From contig JAQISU010000210.1 in assembly GCA_029339505.1 (NCBI GenBank), positions 13,173,501 to 13,237,500 on the forward strand: a stretch of DNA of 64,000 nucleotides, given 5' to 3'. The position numbers and the translations under genes were made by a program. Each line of letters starts with the position of its first letter. The first letter of the stretch is position 1. Shown here one piece after another: positions 32,561-45,384 of this stretch. Origin of the DNA: Unio delphinus. Lineage: Eukaryota; Mollusca; Bivalvia; Unionida; Unionidae. The notes beneath the pieces were generated by a model that saw only the letters and a list, made by a program, of their open reading frames with translations, ran no database searches and was not told the DNA's origin.

Positions 32561-35500
32561 GCATCTTTGCCAACTCTGGAATCCCATTCTCACTGGATGA
32601 TGAGGATGTCTTTCGTATTAACATGTTTGGAATACCCTGGAGTTGGTTGTAAACCATCATCATTATTGGGAGTTGGATAATAACCTTGGTAAATTGAATG
32701 TTAAAATGATTTGCATTCAGACGACTGGAACCTTGATTGCTTTGTTTACAATGAAGCCTACTCTATTTATGAACAAGTCCATCTCTTCAATATATTAAAA
32801 TATATGTCCATCGTCAATTTGTTTTTTTTTTTGCCAGGGCATTCCATAGAATTTTTTAGAGTCACATAATTTTATATGTGCAGTGTTCCAGCTAATGTAT
32901 CACATCTTGGAGTCTTTAAATTCGCGCCAGAGTTCTAAAGTTACAGCTGGCGATGGCGAAGCTGTCTTTTGCTCTGATTGTATGCAAGGTACCAGCAATA
33001 CACGTGTCACCTCCGTCCTGATGGACAACGTTAGGCACGGTACCTGTTGACCCTGGGGACAACCAATTCGGTATGGTAACCAGATTTGTCTTGGGAAAAC
33101 GTCGTCAAGCGAAGCCCATCCCTCTCCTGACCAAGTGGTTACAGACGGGGGTGTAGTACATCGTCCAGATGCCAGATGTCTCCACTCCGGACTTTTCTAT
33201 AGAGTTTCTGACCTAAGCCGACCTGCAAGGCAGCACGAGACTCTCGTAAAAGCAAAAGCTTCTTTTTCCCGAGTACTGCCACTGCCCACTGCCCGTGTAT
33301 CGTCTTAAACTATATAAACTAAAGATACAAAAACACCATGTGTTCTTTAAACTAAGTAACCAGGCAAAATCATAATGGGTTCAAACAGGTGACACAAAGT
33401 TTAATTAAGTTATAATTATTCGTTCTTAATCATTTTTTGATTCTGAATGTGCTAATTATCCAGAACCAACTTTCTTGATCAGTCAATCCGGTTTTGCACA
33501 TCTTTCTTTAATGAAATCCCAAATAGTATTTGTATCAAAATCCCATATGAGAACTGTGTCATTGCAACATATGGTTAGAATAAATACTTCTTCTCTAAAA
33601 AAAAGAAAAACATTTTCCCAGACGGAAACACCAGTAAGAATGATAATATAAATCTGATTGAATAAGATTCACTTATTATTCTTATATAACTCCACCTACT
33701 GATTGTTGTGGAGCAAGAACTGTTTATAGTACAACATCATATCTATGGTAATGGTATGGTATCATAAACAAACAAGTGAAACAAATTTTGACCATTTGCT
33801 CAATGGACAGATTGAAGGTGTGATATGATGCTGAAGTCATGAGCGATTATTTTGACGGATGAGAGGTACAACAGATCCCGACTAAGAATTACATCAATCT
33901 AGAAATTGGGAGATACTGATTGGCAGCTGTTTCTTTAGTCTTGTTGCAAACAAGAGCACAATTATTTCCGCCACACATGAAGGAGACCCTCTATTGCCTG
34001 AATAGATTATTATGTATGAAATTCTCAATACAAATTATGTATTTCTTCGCGGAGTTTCTGGTGGGTTCACTAAAACCCATTTGTGCTAAGGAGAGATCAC
34101 ACATTTGTATGGTCCTCTCGAGGCTTCTTTGCAAATTTGGCCAAGCCTTAAGGCTCAAGCTAGGATATATATATAAGATTGTAACTGGACTATAACTCGA
34201 CATACTTGTCTGTTGATCATGCTTCATAGAAATGCATAGTCATATAACAACTACATGCGGTTTACTAAAACTAAAACCAAGTGTTCCATATGACGAACAT
34301 TTGTTCTGTTCTAGTGAAATGTACATGAATATACGCGCACTATTTGGACTATAATTGTCGTTACACTTTCATTCAACATAGATATATATATATATATCAT
34401 GTTTTAAAATAATAAGATTCTAGGAAAGTGATTAGAAAATTAGTTGGGTAATTATTTGTATCAGAATGAATGTATTTTGCTTCCATTCAACTACTTGACC
34501 AACAGTCGCCACATTTAGCCAATTAAGCAATTATTCAACATTTTGCGAAAGTGCATTGCCACTCATTGGTAACTGATCCTTTTCATAAATATTGGAAACC
34601 ACTTTCTCAGATTTGGATCGTTAATTTATGGAAACCGTGGATCCACCATTTTTCAAAAATGTTCATCACCGTTCTCTTAGTTTGAGAACAAACGGTTTAG
34701 GAACTATCAGCATACTTGTTAAAAACAACTGGATACAATTCAAGAATGCAGATTGAAATCAAACATCTTAATGCTTGTCTTGTGTTTATCGAACTTAAAC
34801 AATTTCAAAGTTTTAGAAAGGCTCGAACAGATTTCTTACTTGTTATTGAAGAGGAAAGATTTAGTCAATGTTTTTTCATCATCACGCTTAATTATCACAA
34901 TATTAAGCATAGTGCTGTGCAAACGTCATTTGTTCAAGGACATTTATTGGGATCCAAAATTGCCATCCGTCCACAAATTTAATATTAATAAATTATGGAT
35001 CCATATTTAAATACTTAACAAACAGAGAATCTCATTATGTTCAATACATTTAGTTCATTGGCGTTTAGCTTGAAACGTCTTGTGAGATACTACATATACG
35101 ATCACAAATTATTTTCACAGACCTTCTAGCATTTAAACATTTCTCGTATAAACTGTAGAAATATAAAAAGTCATATATGTACTAATAAACAAAACCTTCT
35201 AATTGATTTGATCAGCTTATAATTTATAACATGACTGTCCCCAATGCGTCCATAGCAGATCTTGTTAATATTGGCGATGCAAACCAAACAAGATCCTGTG
35301 GAATAAATTCCAATTATTTAGTTATACGTGTTCTTTCTCGTTGATTCCATGTGAGCAGTCGATGTAAATAATTGCCAAAAAAGCGTGGATAGTATTAGTA
35401 ACAAAATAACATGCCAGAGGACGGGACAACAACAAAAGTGTTTCACTCTAGCAGGCTATCAGTAAATATAATAATATGCCATTATGTATTGGGGTCATAT

Positions 35501-36768
35501 ATAAAATAAAATCAGCCTTATAATGTGGATTAATATACAAAATATGACTCTTCACATTATATATGAAAAATGTTGATATAATGTAATGAGATGTACTCTT
35601 TGTGCACTTTAAACCATGACAGTGACCATCATATTAGTTAATACGTAACATATCATATATCTGTGAATCAACCAACATGGCTGCATAATATATTAATAGT
35701 AATTACATAATATATGTATCCAGAATTTTGTAACATGAATCATTATTTCAATGTATTGTCGTTATGCAAAGATTGCTTGGATGAGATCCACCATTAAATC
35801 CAGTCGAAATGTTAATAAATGATTTTACAAGTTTCTATTACTCCTGAAACCTTCTTTATATTTCATAATTCCTCGTTTACGTCATCCACCAATATGTTAA
35901 TAATTTTACAACATTAGCTATGTTTTATGTTATAATAGCTACATATACAGAAAGATCACCATATGCTGCTACCTTTTTATTTTAACCTTTCTTCAAGAGA
36001 TAATATTATTTTACATATTCGTAGTTCCTGGAACATTTTGTTTCTATTGATGAACAATTATCCAGTAGTTGTTCCCATTGATGTTTATAGTTTTGTATTA
36101 TCTTACTCTGGTACAATATAGTCTTTATTGAATAGACATTGCACATTAACGTTGAAAACCGCATTATAGTCCAGTCATGAAAACCTGTGTTTATTAAACA
36201 TCTCATCTTACCTATATGTTTTATTTCAGGTAAAATGAGTGACCTGGGAATATTTGTACAATGGTTCATTTCAAGTTATTGTGATGACGCAGGGACGAAA
36301 ATTACTGATCGACAGGGTATTGAAGGGTAGAAAAGGACGACACAGAATATAACCCATGAAAGGTACTGCACGGTGAGATGGCCCTCGTGTTAAACGCATA
36401 GCCTTTGCAGGTAGCCATCATAATATTGTAGACAATTTTTTAAAACTGGATTGATGATTAAGAAGGATCTTAAAACAACAAACACAAAATCGTTTAGATT
36501 TGGTCGAATATACATGTTAAATGTCTATGGTATAGAAGTGTGAATTCAGTAATTGATAATATAATTCCTTTAGTTACCTTCGTTCTTTCTGTCTTTCTTT
36601 TAACGTCTTTCATCTATAGAATAAGCAATGCTGGTAAGTTAGAGCTGTTTGTCTCGTTTGCGATTTGCTTTATATTGCTTTTATTTGCATTCGTCTTCTT
36701 TCTCTTCATATATTTTTACATTCTTCGAGGATCATTCCAGTATGATTAATGGTATGTAAACAATAGTG
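32561..36768. other. Host sequence, no gene recognised
   Basis: The GC-richer stretch 32985-33300 may be the 5' part of LINE A or another repeat. The rest is AT-rich without supportable genes; frames reach about 90 codons. A 69-codon hydrophobic frame (36540-36749) is probably chance. Confidence 0.5.
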
Positions 36769-36990
36769 TTGCCCTAGTCATCTTAGCGTTGCGCCGGCTC
36801 TGGAAATGTAACGGTTGACCTCGCCGTCATTAATAACGCTCTCCGACAGTGTGCTACCACGGTAGGTGAAACGGTTCACTACGTTGCATTTTTGGCCGTT
36901 GACTGTGATACTCAACATAGGGCTATTTCGGGGCCGGCTGATGCAGACCTTCAGTCTTCTTCGTTTTTACATATATTTGATTTAAATTAT
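36769..36990 (-). pseudogene. LINE reverse-transcriptase fragment
   Basis: Minus strand reads SITVNGQKCNVVNRFTYRGS, then TLSESVINDGEVNRYISRAGA. This is the familiar post-catalytic RT block (NGQKL..VDKFTYLGS..LS...IDDEVN.RI) of endonuclease-type LINEs. An isolated scrap of about 220 bp. Confidence 0.75.
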
Positions 36991-37741
36991 TTATTTTTAA
37001 TTGTCAGATCCAAATTTGGGTTTTAAAATTCATTAATTGGGAGATTATTCTAGAACAATATCTATAACCATACTTTATCTGTAAACATGATTTTGACCTT
37101 GGCTTGTTGACCTAATTCTGACCCTGCTTCAGACAGTGTCAACAAGCTTCTAAAACATTTGTCTGATTTCAAAGTTATGGCTGAATTTCTGATGATTCTC
37201 ATGGGGGAGTACGTGATTTAGTGAAGGTAGCCTCTTTCTATGACCTTCTATGAACTTCCATAAAATCACGTGATCACTTGTTTACGTAAAAAAACAGGTA
37301 TTTAAATTATTGTTTGGGATAGAACAATTCAGTAGATATTGGGATTTCATATTAATAAGTTGTGTTTTCTGTTTGAATTATAATTTAATTTCCGTGTTCT
37401 GAAAATTGTGTTATTTCGTTGTAGCAAGAAGAATTATTCCATTTATCTGGAAAAGGACATGTGTTCATGATTTTCAGTTGGATTTTTTTAAAAACAAGAA
37501 CTGCATCACGTGACATTGTCAGCCATTTTGGATTACATCGTCTATATTCGAACCTGGAACTATTAGAACATTTATTGTTTCAGGACTCTGGCCATTCCAT
37601 TAGTGGATTATTTTTGCGAATTCTATATTGGATTAATGTTAGATTTGATTCTCTAAAACCAAAGTTTATTTATTTTATGAAAAAAATTGTACTTAATACA
37701 TTCATTGTTAAAGTTTTACAAGCTTGTTAGTTTTCACTCTT
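36991..37741. other. Host sequence, no gene recognised
   Basis: AT-rich, no convincing frame or repeat. Confidence 0.5.
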
Positions 37742-38987
37742 TCTGTGTTGTATTCTAGCCTAAGCACGTAACATTGTATTGATGTTGAGACTAAATATTG
37801 TGCCGAAGCAGGATAACATGTCATTGAGGGCGCAATCATCAGTATAGAAGAAATCCCTGATGATGTCTGTCCTGACCTTTGTTTTCGGATGAAGCCTCCT
37901 GGGATTGGATATATTTGCGTCTGTACGGTACCCGATGTCGATGTCAACCTCTCTGTCTCTGAAATTATTAGTCAGCATGGAGGATAGCATCATACAGAAC
38001 AGAGCCAAAATACAAATCTGATTGACGCCATTGGTTATTGGGAATGGCTCAGATGTCTCTCTATATTCCTGGACTCGTGCCTGCATTCCTTCGTAGAAGT
38101 GCTACACCATATATGCAGATTACTTGGGCATCCGTACTTGGCCATAACCTTTCACAAGCCTTCTCTGCTAACTGTATCAAAGACATTTGTCTAAGCGACG
38201 TAGATGCTGAAAAGAACAGTGTTTTGCTCTTGACATTTATCTGGTAGCTGCCTCGAGTCAAACAACATGTCAATAGTCCAACATTCTTTTTGGAATCCAC
38301 ACTGGTTTTCTGGAAGAAGTTCCTGTTCAAGGTGTGTATTGAGGCAGTTCAGTTTGATTCTCTCTAATATATTTTCTGCAAAAGAGACTAAGTATATTTT
38401 TGGTTCCGTTTGAGCTTCTATATGTGAATTATGGAAGCGAGTTTGAATTTTTGGGATATCGTCCCTTCCTGCTACATCAATTAAAACAGATAGTGGAGCC
38501 TTTACATCATGGCTTTGTCCCCTTCCTAGTCGACATAAGCTGAGATGGAGTCTGATGCAATTATTTTGAATCTTGAGAGCAGATGTATCTCTTTCTGTGT
38601 CTCCGGCAACATTTCAGGAACATCCAGTGCCACGCTGAAGGTAATTTGGAAGACGACTGGTGGCTTCATAATTGATGGTCGAAGTGTGCTTTGCCCTTGG
38701 TTGAAGAACCCTGTCTTTAGAATATTCCCGTCTGAGTTGAGAAAGGGGGATAATCAGGAGTAGTTAGGTCCATACACTTCTTTCTGCGTAGCACTGGATC
38801 TCATCGGTTTTTTTACTCAGCTTCCTGTCTTACATCTGACGCAGCTTCTTCTGTACATTTCTGAGTTTGTTGTTGTACGCATCGTTCCTAAAAATGGACA
38901 GGGGGTTGTTGGGGATGGCTTGAAGCAGGATGAGTTTCTGATTCAGCAAATCCTTGATCTTGTATCAATTCTCATCATACCATTTCA
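37742..38987 (-). pseudogene. LINE B, RT half (split by element 2)
   Basis: Minus strand near 38940-38760 reads NNKLRNVQKKLRQM, a stop, then KKTDEIQCYAER, the linker before the RT. Near 38360 it reads AENILERIKLNCLN and NQCGFQ. Near 38086-37760 it reads MQARVQEYRETSEPFPITNG and FFYTDDCALND, the catalytic box. Several stops and frameshifts. The endonuclease half of the same element, in the same orientation, resumes on the other side of element 2 at 54796, so the virus-transposon inserted into this LINE. Confidence 0.82.
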
Positions 38988-39214
38988 AGCAGCAGAGAGG
39001 GTGAACAGACCACGTTTTCAAGCAAAAATAAGGCTTCCAGATAAGGTTTTCGAACAAAATATGGCCTATAGATAACGTTTTCGAACAAAATATCAGGTTT
39101 CAAACAAATCTCATTTAACCAAAAAAAAGTCTCCATTTTTGCAAAAACGGAGATTTTACGATTTTTTAATCAATTTTGCTCGCAACGATGTGGTCATCCA
39201 CCCTCTCTGCTGCT
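38988..39214. repeat. Element 2 left terminal inverted repeat module
   Basis: Bounded by agcagcagagagggtg and ccaccctctctgctgct, as in element 1, although the interior is different. The interior holds a ~37-bp direct repeat (ttttcgaacaaaatat twice) and a hairpin around ctccatttttgcaaaaacggag. Matches 54568-54795 inverted. Confidence 0.9.
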
Positions 39215-39252
39215 AAAGTTTTCAGTTCTGGGTTAATAATTCTTTTACGATT

Positions 39253-39924
39253 TTAACCGAATATTTGATCAAGTCCGATACGATATCGTGTCCGAGGATC
39301 ATGCAAATTTATTGTTGCGAATCCGTGCGGAGTCGACTGAGCATGACTAAAGAAATCTCGAAATTGATTGAAGTCCATATCAGAACACCATGTCTGCCAA
39401 ATATTTCTAAGAGTATGAGTATCAACTCCGTTGAATACAGACAATAAATTGCAGTTATCTCTGATCACTTTTGGAACCTGAGTGTAGCGTTGAGTGACAT
39501 ATATCACGTCAGTGTTTTTGTGACGCCCACGGGAAAATATTCTAGCAGGATTCTTTTGTTTATCCAACATTATATCGTCGTATACGACTAAATTGTTAAT
39601 ATCTCCATCAATATCATCAATACTCGGTGCTTCATCGATATCGGTTATAAAATCAATGGCGTTCTCACCCTTAATTTCTGATGCATTCTAATTAAAATCC
39701 TTTAACACTTCATAACATCGTTGATCATCTACGCTAGGGGCAATTAAATACAACTTATCCCACTTCATCCATCTCATTATTAAATTGAGTAACAATTGCG
39801 TTTTACCGGATCCAGATGGCCCGATTATAATCATCCGGATAGAGTTTGGTAGCGCTGCATGATGCTTAATTGGTTCTCTTGTTTTAGTCGCCGAAAAATC
39901 AATTATATCCATATCTCTATACAT
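39253..39924 (-). pseudogene. Packaging ATPase, one nonsense codon
   Basis: Homologous over its full length to the intact ATPase of element 1, with Walker A GPSGSGKT and Walker B NLVVYDDIML both present. A TAG at 39688-39690 (a Glu codon in element 1) separates them; the frame is otherwise open to the C-terminal GLDQIFG. A single lesion suggests relatively recent loss. Confidence 0.88.
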
Positions 39925-39929
39925 AAATT

Positions 39930-40274
39930 ATGGATCTATATTGTGTGAAGTGTAATACGCGTACTAGCACAAATGATGTGACGACGGTTACAACTAAAAA
40001 TAACAGATCAGCACTAACTGGTAGATGTGCAACATGTGGTACAAAAAAATTTAGATTTGTTTCTACAAAATCAAAGATTTTACAATCCGGAGATGTTTTT
40101 AAAAAAAACGAGGAGGTGATATCGCAGCCAAATTGGCAAAGCTCCCTGGAACCCCATGGGCAAAATACCCCGGAGAAAAGCACCTTCCAGGATATAGCTA
40201 CTGTGGACCGGGAACCAGACTTGATATCAGACTCAATAATCAAAATCAACCCAACCCCGGTGAAGAACCAGTAA
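39930..40274 (+). CDS. Zinc-ribbon protein, extended zero frame
   Basis: Starts MDLYCVKCNTRTSTND, with CxxC pairs as in element 1 (KCNTR... and RCATCGTKKFRFV). The zero frame stays open past the slippery site because the element 1 stop is read through here (tag replaced by tgg), giving 114 codons. The extra ~50 residues are just the PLA2 region in the wrong frame, so the meaningful product is the ~60-aa ribbon. Start 5 bp from the divergent ATPase start. Confidence 0.7.
   Translation: MDLYCVKCNTRTSTNDVTTVTTKNNRSALTGRCATCGTKKFRFVSTKSKILQSGDVFKKNEEVISQPNWQSSLEPHGQNTPEKSTFQDIATVDREPDLISDSIIKINPTPVKNQ
40103..40109 (+). promoter_or_regulatory. Putative -1 slippery heptamer A AAA AAC
   Basis: A canonical X XXY YYZ heptamer in phase with the zinc-ribbon frame (AAA AAC codons). 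A -1 slip enters the PLA2 frame, and a TAA in the -1 frame lies just upstream, so the switch point is pinned here. Confidence 0.6.
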
Positions 40275-40402
40275 ACGCCATTGATAAGGCCTGTCACCTT
40301 CATGATGTTGCTTATAAAAGCAGCAATCTGCAACACAGGCATCTCGCAGATGTGAAATTAATTCATGCGTTAAATGCTATTCCTGATAAATCCTTCAAAT
40401 AA
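40103..40402 (+). CDS. Phospholipase A2 domain in -1 frame
   Basis: Same calcium loop (YSYCGPGTRLD) and catalytic motif (NAIDKACHLHDVAY) as element 1. No ATG start; open only from the slippery heptamer onward. It stops at SFK about 15-20 residues before the element 1 terminus, so the C-terminal Lys-rich helix is lost. The catalytic region is conserved. Confidence 0.72.
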   Translation, partial: KKRGGDIAAKLAKLPGTPWAKYPGEKHLPGYSYCGPGTRLDIRLNNQNQPNPGEEPVNAIDKACHLHDVAYKSSNLQHRHLADVKLIHALNAIPDKSFK

Positions 40403-40471
40403 AATTGTCTTCATTTTTGATAAAATCGGCTATGAAAAGTAAATTGATGTTAGGTGCTGGTAATTAATAAT

Positions 40472-41393
40472 ATGGAATCAATTTATTATTCCCCAAGAGG
40501 ATACTGGAGGGGTAAATCAGCAGTCCATAAACTCGCTAGCGCTGCAAAAGTGAATAAAAACCACTGCGGCTAATTGGTTATCCAAACAGGCACTATGGCA
40601 AATTTATCTACCACCGCCTAAACAAATTCAATTCTCGCATTTTGATGTGACCGCTCCTAATGAAGTTCATCAGGCTGATATATTATTTCTGCCACATGAT
40701 CGTGGTTACAAATACGCTTTAACCGTAGTTGATATTGCAGGTCGATACAAAGAAGCAGAACCGTTAAAAACAAAATCAGCCACTGAAGTCGCTTCTGCAT
40801 TTGAGAGGATTTATCGAAGGGGTCCTCTGCACTGGCCAAATCTATTGCAGGTTGATCCTGACAAGGAATTTCAGGGTGCAGTGTTATCTACAATGAAACA
40901 TCATAATGTCACCATACGACGAGGGCATACTGCGCTACATCGCGATCAGGCCATTGTAGAACGATTTAATCGGACGATTGCTGAGCGGTTATTTGGATAT
41001 CGATACGCATAAGAATTCATCCAAGAAAAAAGATCCCGTGAATGGGTTAAAAGATTACCATTTGTGATTACTGCACTGAATAACGAGATTACTAGAACAA
41101 TCAACATGAAACCTATCAACGCGATGAAAAAGAAGTCAATACCCGTACAACCACAAAAAGATTTCAAAGAACCAATTCTTGGTAGTAATGTCATTGTGAG
41201 GTACTTATACGAACCAGGAGAGCTTGAAGGGGGTAGAAAAAGGGCTACTGATCCTATTTGGAGCGTCACTACGCATAAGATATCTAGTATAACACGATCA
41301 ACTGGTAGACCTCCAGTCTATAAACTGGATTCAACTGCCCCTCAACGGGGTTTTACTCGACAACAACTACAAGTGATTCCCGAGGATACTTAA
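40472..41393 (+). pseudogene. Integrase, frameshift plus nonsense codons
   Basis: Homologous to the intact integrase of element 1. An extra base near 40553 shifts the frame after the first ~27 codons, TAA at 41010-41012 interrupts it after the catalytic Glu, and a further TAA truncates the last residues. Catalytic segments HQADILFLPH, LQVDPDKEF and AIVERFNRTI remain legible. This copy cannot supply integrase. Confidence 0.9.
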
Positions 41394-42607
41394 TTGCCAC
41401 CGCATGGTCTTAACTAGCACCGTTGCGTCTATTGCACTCAAGACAAGTCAACATCACATTATTTCTGACATGACCGAGATTGTTATTTTTTCTGTCTACG
41501 GTGAATTGGCGAGGATCCTTATCCGAATACTGCCAATGCATTATACAATTGCAACTCGCGCAGTGATTATTCTGTTGTTTCTTCAGTGTAATTATTAATT
41601 TAGCATCAATATCAAATTCTCGTTGTTTTTTTTTTTGTCCTGTTGTTTGTAACAGGAGATTTTTTTTATTAATGATGCTAACATCAATATCACTTATTGT
41701 TGTGTCATTATCATCACCAATGATTTCATCATCGAGGACAACTCTTCGAATTTGATTTATGTTTCGTACTCTGGATACTGCAAGATAGACTAAATTCGAC
41801 CATTCGATGTGATTATCCACCATCCAAACAATTGTATTCGATATAGTCAATCCCTGTGAAGAGTGTATTGTTGCTGCGTATCCTAGCGTCCACGGGGATT
41901 TATTAGCACGCAATGCATTTTCAACGACATTGATATCAACCAGCACAATATCATTTAATACGAGAATTTGTTTTTCACTCTGTCCTGGAATATCAACTTC
42001 ATTATTCTGTTTTCGTGTATCCGATGGCCTATAACAAAGGGGTACTGGAAGCGTTGCAAATTTTTCTTTATGCAATTCAAATAACTTCATTTGAAGTGTA
42101 TCCCTGACTATTTTTCTACTTGCAATGATCAAATCGTTTGGTCTCCATGTTTCCCAGAAATCATTCATTGGAGTTTCTCAAATCACTTCACGCGCTATTT
42201 CGCATTGGATTCTATCCGGTTGTAATCTAATTAGTTTCTTAAATTCTCGTAATCGTTCATCAAGTGATCTATAATCAGTGGTGATTTCTTCATAGTAGTC
42301 TACAAAACCCTTTAGCCATTCATGTGGAGATGCACCGACAAATGGTGGTGGTTGGCCGTGATCACCGCACATGACGACTTTTGTGTTTTTGTTTAACAAC
42401 CACTCAAGAAATGTTTTTAATACATCTAATGACACTGTGCATATTTCATCCCAAATTAAGATTTCAGGAATGAATTTATCACCCATACGCTCAGGAGTCC
42501 ATTTGTCACCCTTCCATCGAAAGAAACTAGGGTAAGTGCAAGCATTTACCCCTCGCTGTATCATCTCTCTGGCGAGTCTGTGAGTCGGTGTTAGTACAAT
42601 CATGTTA

Positions 42608-42623
42608 GAAACGCTAGCGTTTC
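42608..42623. repeat. 16-bp palindrome gaaacgctagcgtttc
   Basis: Same position in the helicase gene as 24379-24394 of element 1; shared by descent. Confidence 0.7.
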
Positions 42624-44869
42624 CACGACGAAATAATTCAATTGCACGACTTGTCTTTCCTGACCCACCACAACCGTTTAAATAAACTGTCTTGTATCTA
42701 CATACTGGATCAGATACCGGTGGTGCATTAGAAAGTTCTGATTGAATTTCAATACGGTTACAACAAAGATATTTATCATCCATGGCAACGTCTGCGAATT
42801 CACAATACTCATGTAGCATCTCTTTTTTAAATCGCCAACGCCCCCAATTTTCTTCGGGATCTGTGAATGCCGCTACAGCTGATTTGTACTTATTGTGTAT
42901 ATACATCGAATCAGTGGCCACTCTAACCGCGGTATTAGGAAATATATTTATCATCGAAAATAGATTAATAGAAGCATAGGCTAACATTGAACTTCTCAAA
43001 TGTGTGTACTGGGAATTATATCCATCACAGTAGGTAACAACCGTACCTAATTTCTCACCATTGGATAGAAAAGCATCCTTACGGGATACAAGTTTTCCCT
43101 GTTTCATTAAATCCGCTACAATAAAATCGTATTCAGCGACATCTATGATCAACCGCGAAGAGTATTTTGCGTCGTCGCATCGTCCACCCTGGGTAAATTT
43201 ACCGATTATTCTTCTTCCGAGATCTTTTGCTTGTTCTTTTTTAATTTCAAATAACTTCTTAGACCAATTTATGATTTCTTCTTCACTGAAATCTGGAAAC
43301 TGTTTTCGTAGTTCGCTGATTATACGATCTAGATCGGGTTGTGGTAGCCAAACTTCTTTCTGAGCTCGATAGCATATAATAGCCTCGGAAACAATCAACG
43401 ATATTAGCATACCACAATCAATCATATATCTCAATAGCACTATTGGCATCCAGTGTTTTTCAGATAGGTGTCTACCGAGCCAAACATAACTACACGGATG
43501 TAACCCTGTAGCTAATTCGAATGATATCACACGAGCGAATCCGGTTAAATCAAAATCAGGCAATGGTCCATTAATCGCAACACGAGTCATCTCATGCGTG
43601 GGGTGTCCAAATCGTTTGAAGTACTCAGCACATTCCCCATATCCGAGAAAACTTCCGGGATAACACGCGGATATATCAATTGAAATCATACCATCACGTG
43701 AGTATTTCGTATTCCACAGTCCTCCATGACCAAATTCGACGCAACTCAATTTAACATCCTCGAGAAAATCACTTCGTGTTGGACGCCATGAGTTTTTTTC
43801 TCTTGCGAAGTGAGCTACCACTGATGGAATAGTAAAACTATCCGTGAGTAGTTTTTCATGGGAATTCTCCGGTGAAAAATCACTAGCGATTTTTCTCATT
43901 CTGTTATCTATATCTTCAAAGCGATATAATGCACCATTTGGTTTTACAAATTGATCGAATTCTTCATCACTTCTAAGTAACCACACTGACACAGGATCAT
44001 CCTTACACAAAGCATGAATAGCATCAAATAATCTCTCTTCATAGAAAACATCCCCGACGAACTCCTTAAGGATATATTTCACGGTTCTATCTCGTGGAAA
44101 TATTGTTACCGCAGGTGTCCACGCGTGTTTGTTATGATCAATAATCTGTATTGGGGCTCCTCGCGATTGATATTTCGGTTCGTATAATACTTCTCCGGTT
44201 ATTGTTGTTACTGATATTGGGAATTTTAATGATGCTTCTAATTTAGCTATATCAGAAATCTTTGCACCATGCTGTTTCACTGTCAGTTCCCACTCGGTTA
44301 TTTTCCTACGTCGCAGATCAGTTAGTTTATTTCCTCGCGATGCATTTGTGAAGTGTTCTATTATTCGTTCTGCTACACAATTCAGTGAACTAGAATATTT
44401 CATAGGAGCTAGTTTTGCGATATCGGGTTTATCATTTAACGGATATATCCCATAAACCATTGCTGTTACGGGATAAGATCTTTCGTAGTATGGCTTATCG
44501 ATTCCGGTTAGAATTCCTGGTTTGGAATCTCTACTCACAATGACAGCTTTTTTATTCTTGAGGATTGGTTCAAATTTATCCCTAATAATCCATTTACCAT
44601 CGACTTCGATAATGAATTTGATTCGGAAAAAATGCCGTTTTTCCCCAACACGTGAAATTATCACTGCTGCTTTTTCATCACTCATGGTAGCATGAACAAC
44701 ACCATCAATTCGAAATGTTGACCAACAATAAGATGCTCCATCACGCTTGAATTTAATAAAACAGTCTCTGATTTTACTAATCATGGCTTTATCAAGAATT
44801 GTATTCTTTGGTGTATTAGAAACTATATCGAGATTAAATTGAGCATCTTTCCAGGGTAATCTCTTGGAC

Positions 44870-45330
44870 GTTTTTTTTGGTTTATCGAGATTAAATTTAG
44901 GACTAATTTTTAATAATCTCTTAAACTCTTTCATGTTTCCGTCTATTAAACGTTTTTTGGGTCTATCGAGATTAAATTTGGGACTAATTTTGTTACGTTT
45001 TTTTGGTTTATCGAGATTAAATTTAGGACTAATTTTTAATAATCTCTTAAACTCTTTCATGTTTCCGTCTCTTGGACGTTTGAGATTAATTTTGTTACGT
45101 TTTTTGGGTCTATCGATATTAAATTTAGGACTAATTTTTAATAATCTCTTAAACTCTTTCATGTTTCCGTCTCTTGGACGTTTTTTGGGTTTATCGAGAT
45201 TAAATCTAGGATTAATTTTTAATAATCTCTTAAACTCTTTCATATTTCTGTCTATTGGACGTTTTTTGGGTCTATCGAGATTAAATCTAGGATTGATTTT
45301 TAATAATCTCTTAAACTCCTTATCAGCATT
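44870..45330 (-). repeat. ~81-bp coding tandem repeat, N-terminus of replicase
   Basis: Five to six imperfect units encoding MKEFKRLLKISPKFNLDKP-type segments followed by Lys/Arg-rich spacers. All units keep the reading frame. Lys-rich content could serve DNA binding or nuclear import. Confidence 0.85.
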
Positions 45331-45360
45331 TTTCGAAGGCGTTCTCCTTAATTCCCTCAT

Positions 45361-45384
45361 GCTATAATTAAGACAAGCATTTAA
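45361..45384. promoter_or_regulatory. 24-bp divergent start region
   Basis: Separates the replicase start (minus) and the Cys-rich protein start (plus) with the same spacing as in element 1. Confidence 0.4.

Larger units (their letters stand above)
41410..45360 (-). pseudogene. PolB palm-SF1 helicase-HNH fusion, one nonsense codon
   Basis: From the ATG at 45360 the frame is open to TGA at 42178-42180 (a Ser codon in element 1). It then runs in the same frame to 41410, through the last helicase motifs (IHSSQG, VYLAVSRVR) and directly into HNH (HCASCNCIM, VDRKNNNLGHVRNNV, LTCLECNRR). It therefore shows polymerase, helicase and HNH as a single gene. Palm motifs: SIDISACYPG, GRRIIGKFTQGG, VATDSMYI. 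The N-terminus is enlarged by about six ~27-residue repeats (EFKRLLKI.P.FNLD.PKK) absent from element 1, where one degenerate unit remains. Confidence 0.8.

Noticed and set aside
36540..36749. 69-codon frame with two hydrophobic segments
   Set aside because: T-rich sequence yields hydrophobic residues by chance; no supporting context.
40647..41012. A separate short integrase gene starting at 40647
   Set aside because: The frame is just the middle of the broken integrase; its apparent start is not a conserved ATG.
43876..43897. gaaaaatc...gatttttc palindrome in the element 2 replicase gene
   Set aside because: Resembles the GCTAGC palindromes (its centre reads cgctag on the coding strand), but the core differs and element 1 lacks it; too weak to group with them.
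44864..45367. 167-codon plus-strand frame with LGLSRLNLGLIFNNLL repeats
   Set aside because: Antisense shadow of the replicase N-terminal repeat.
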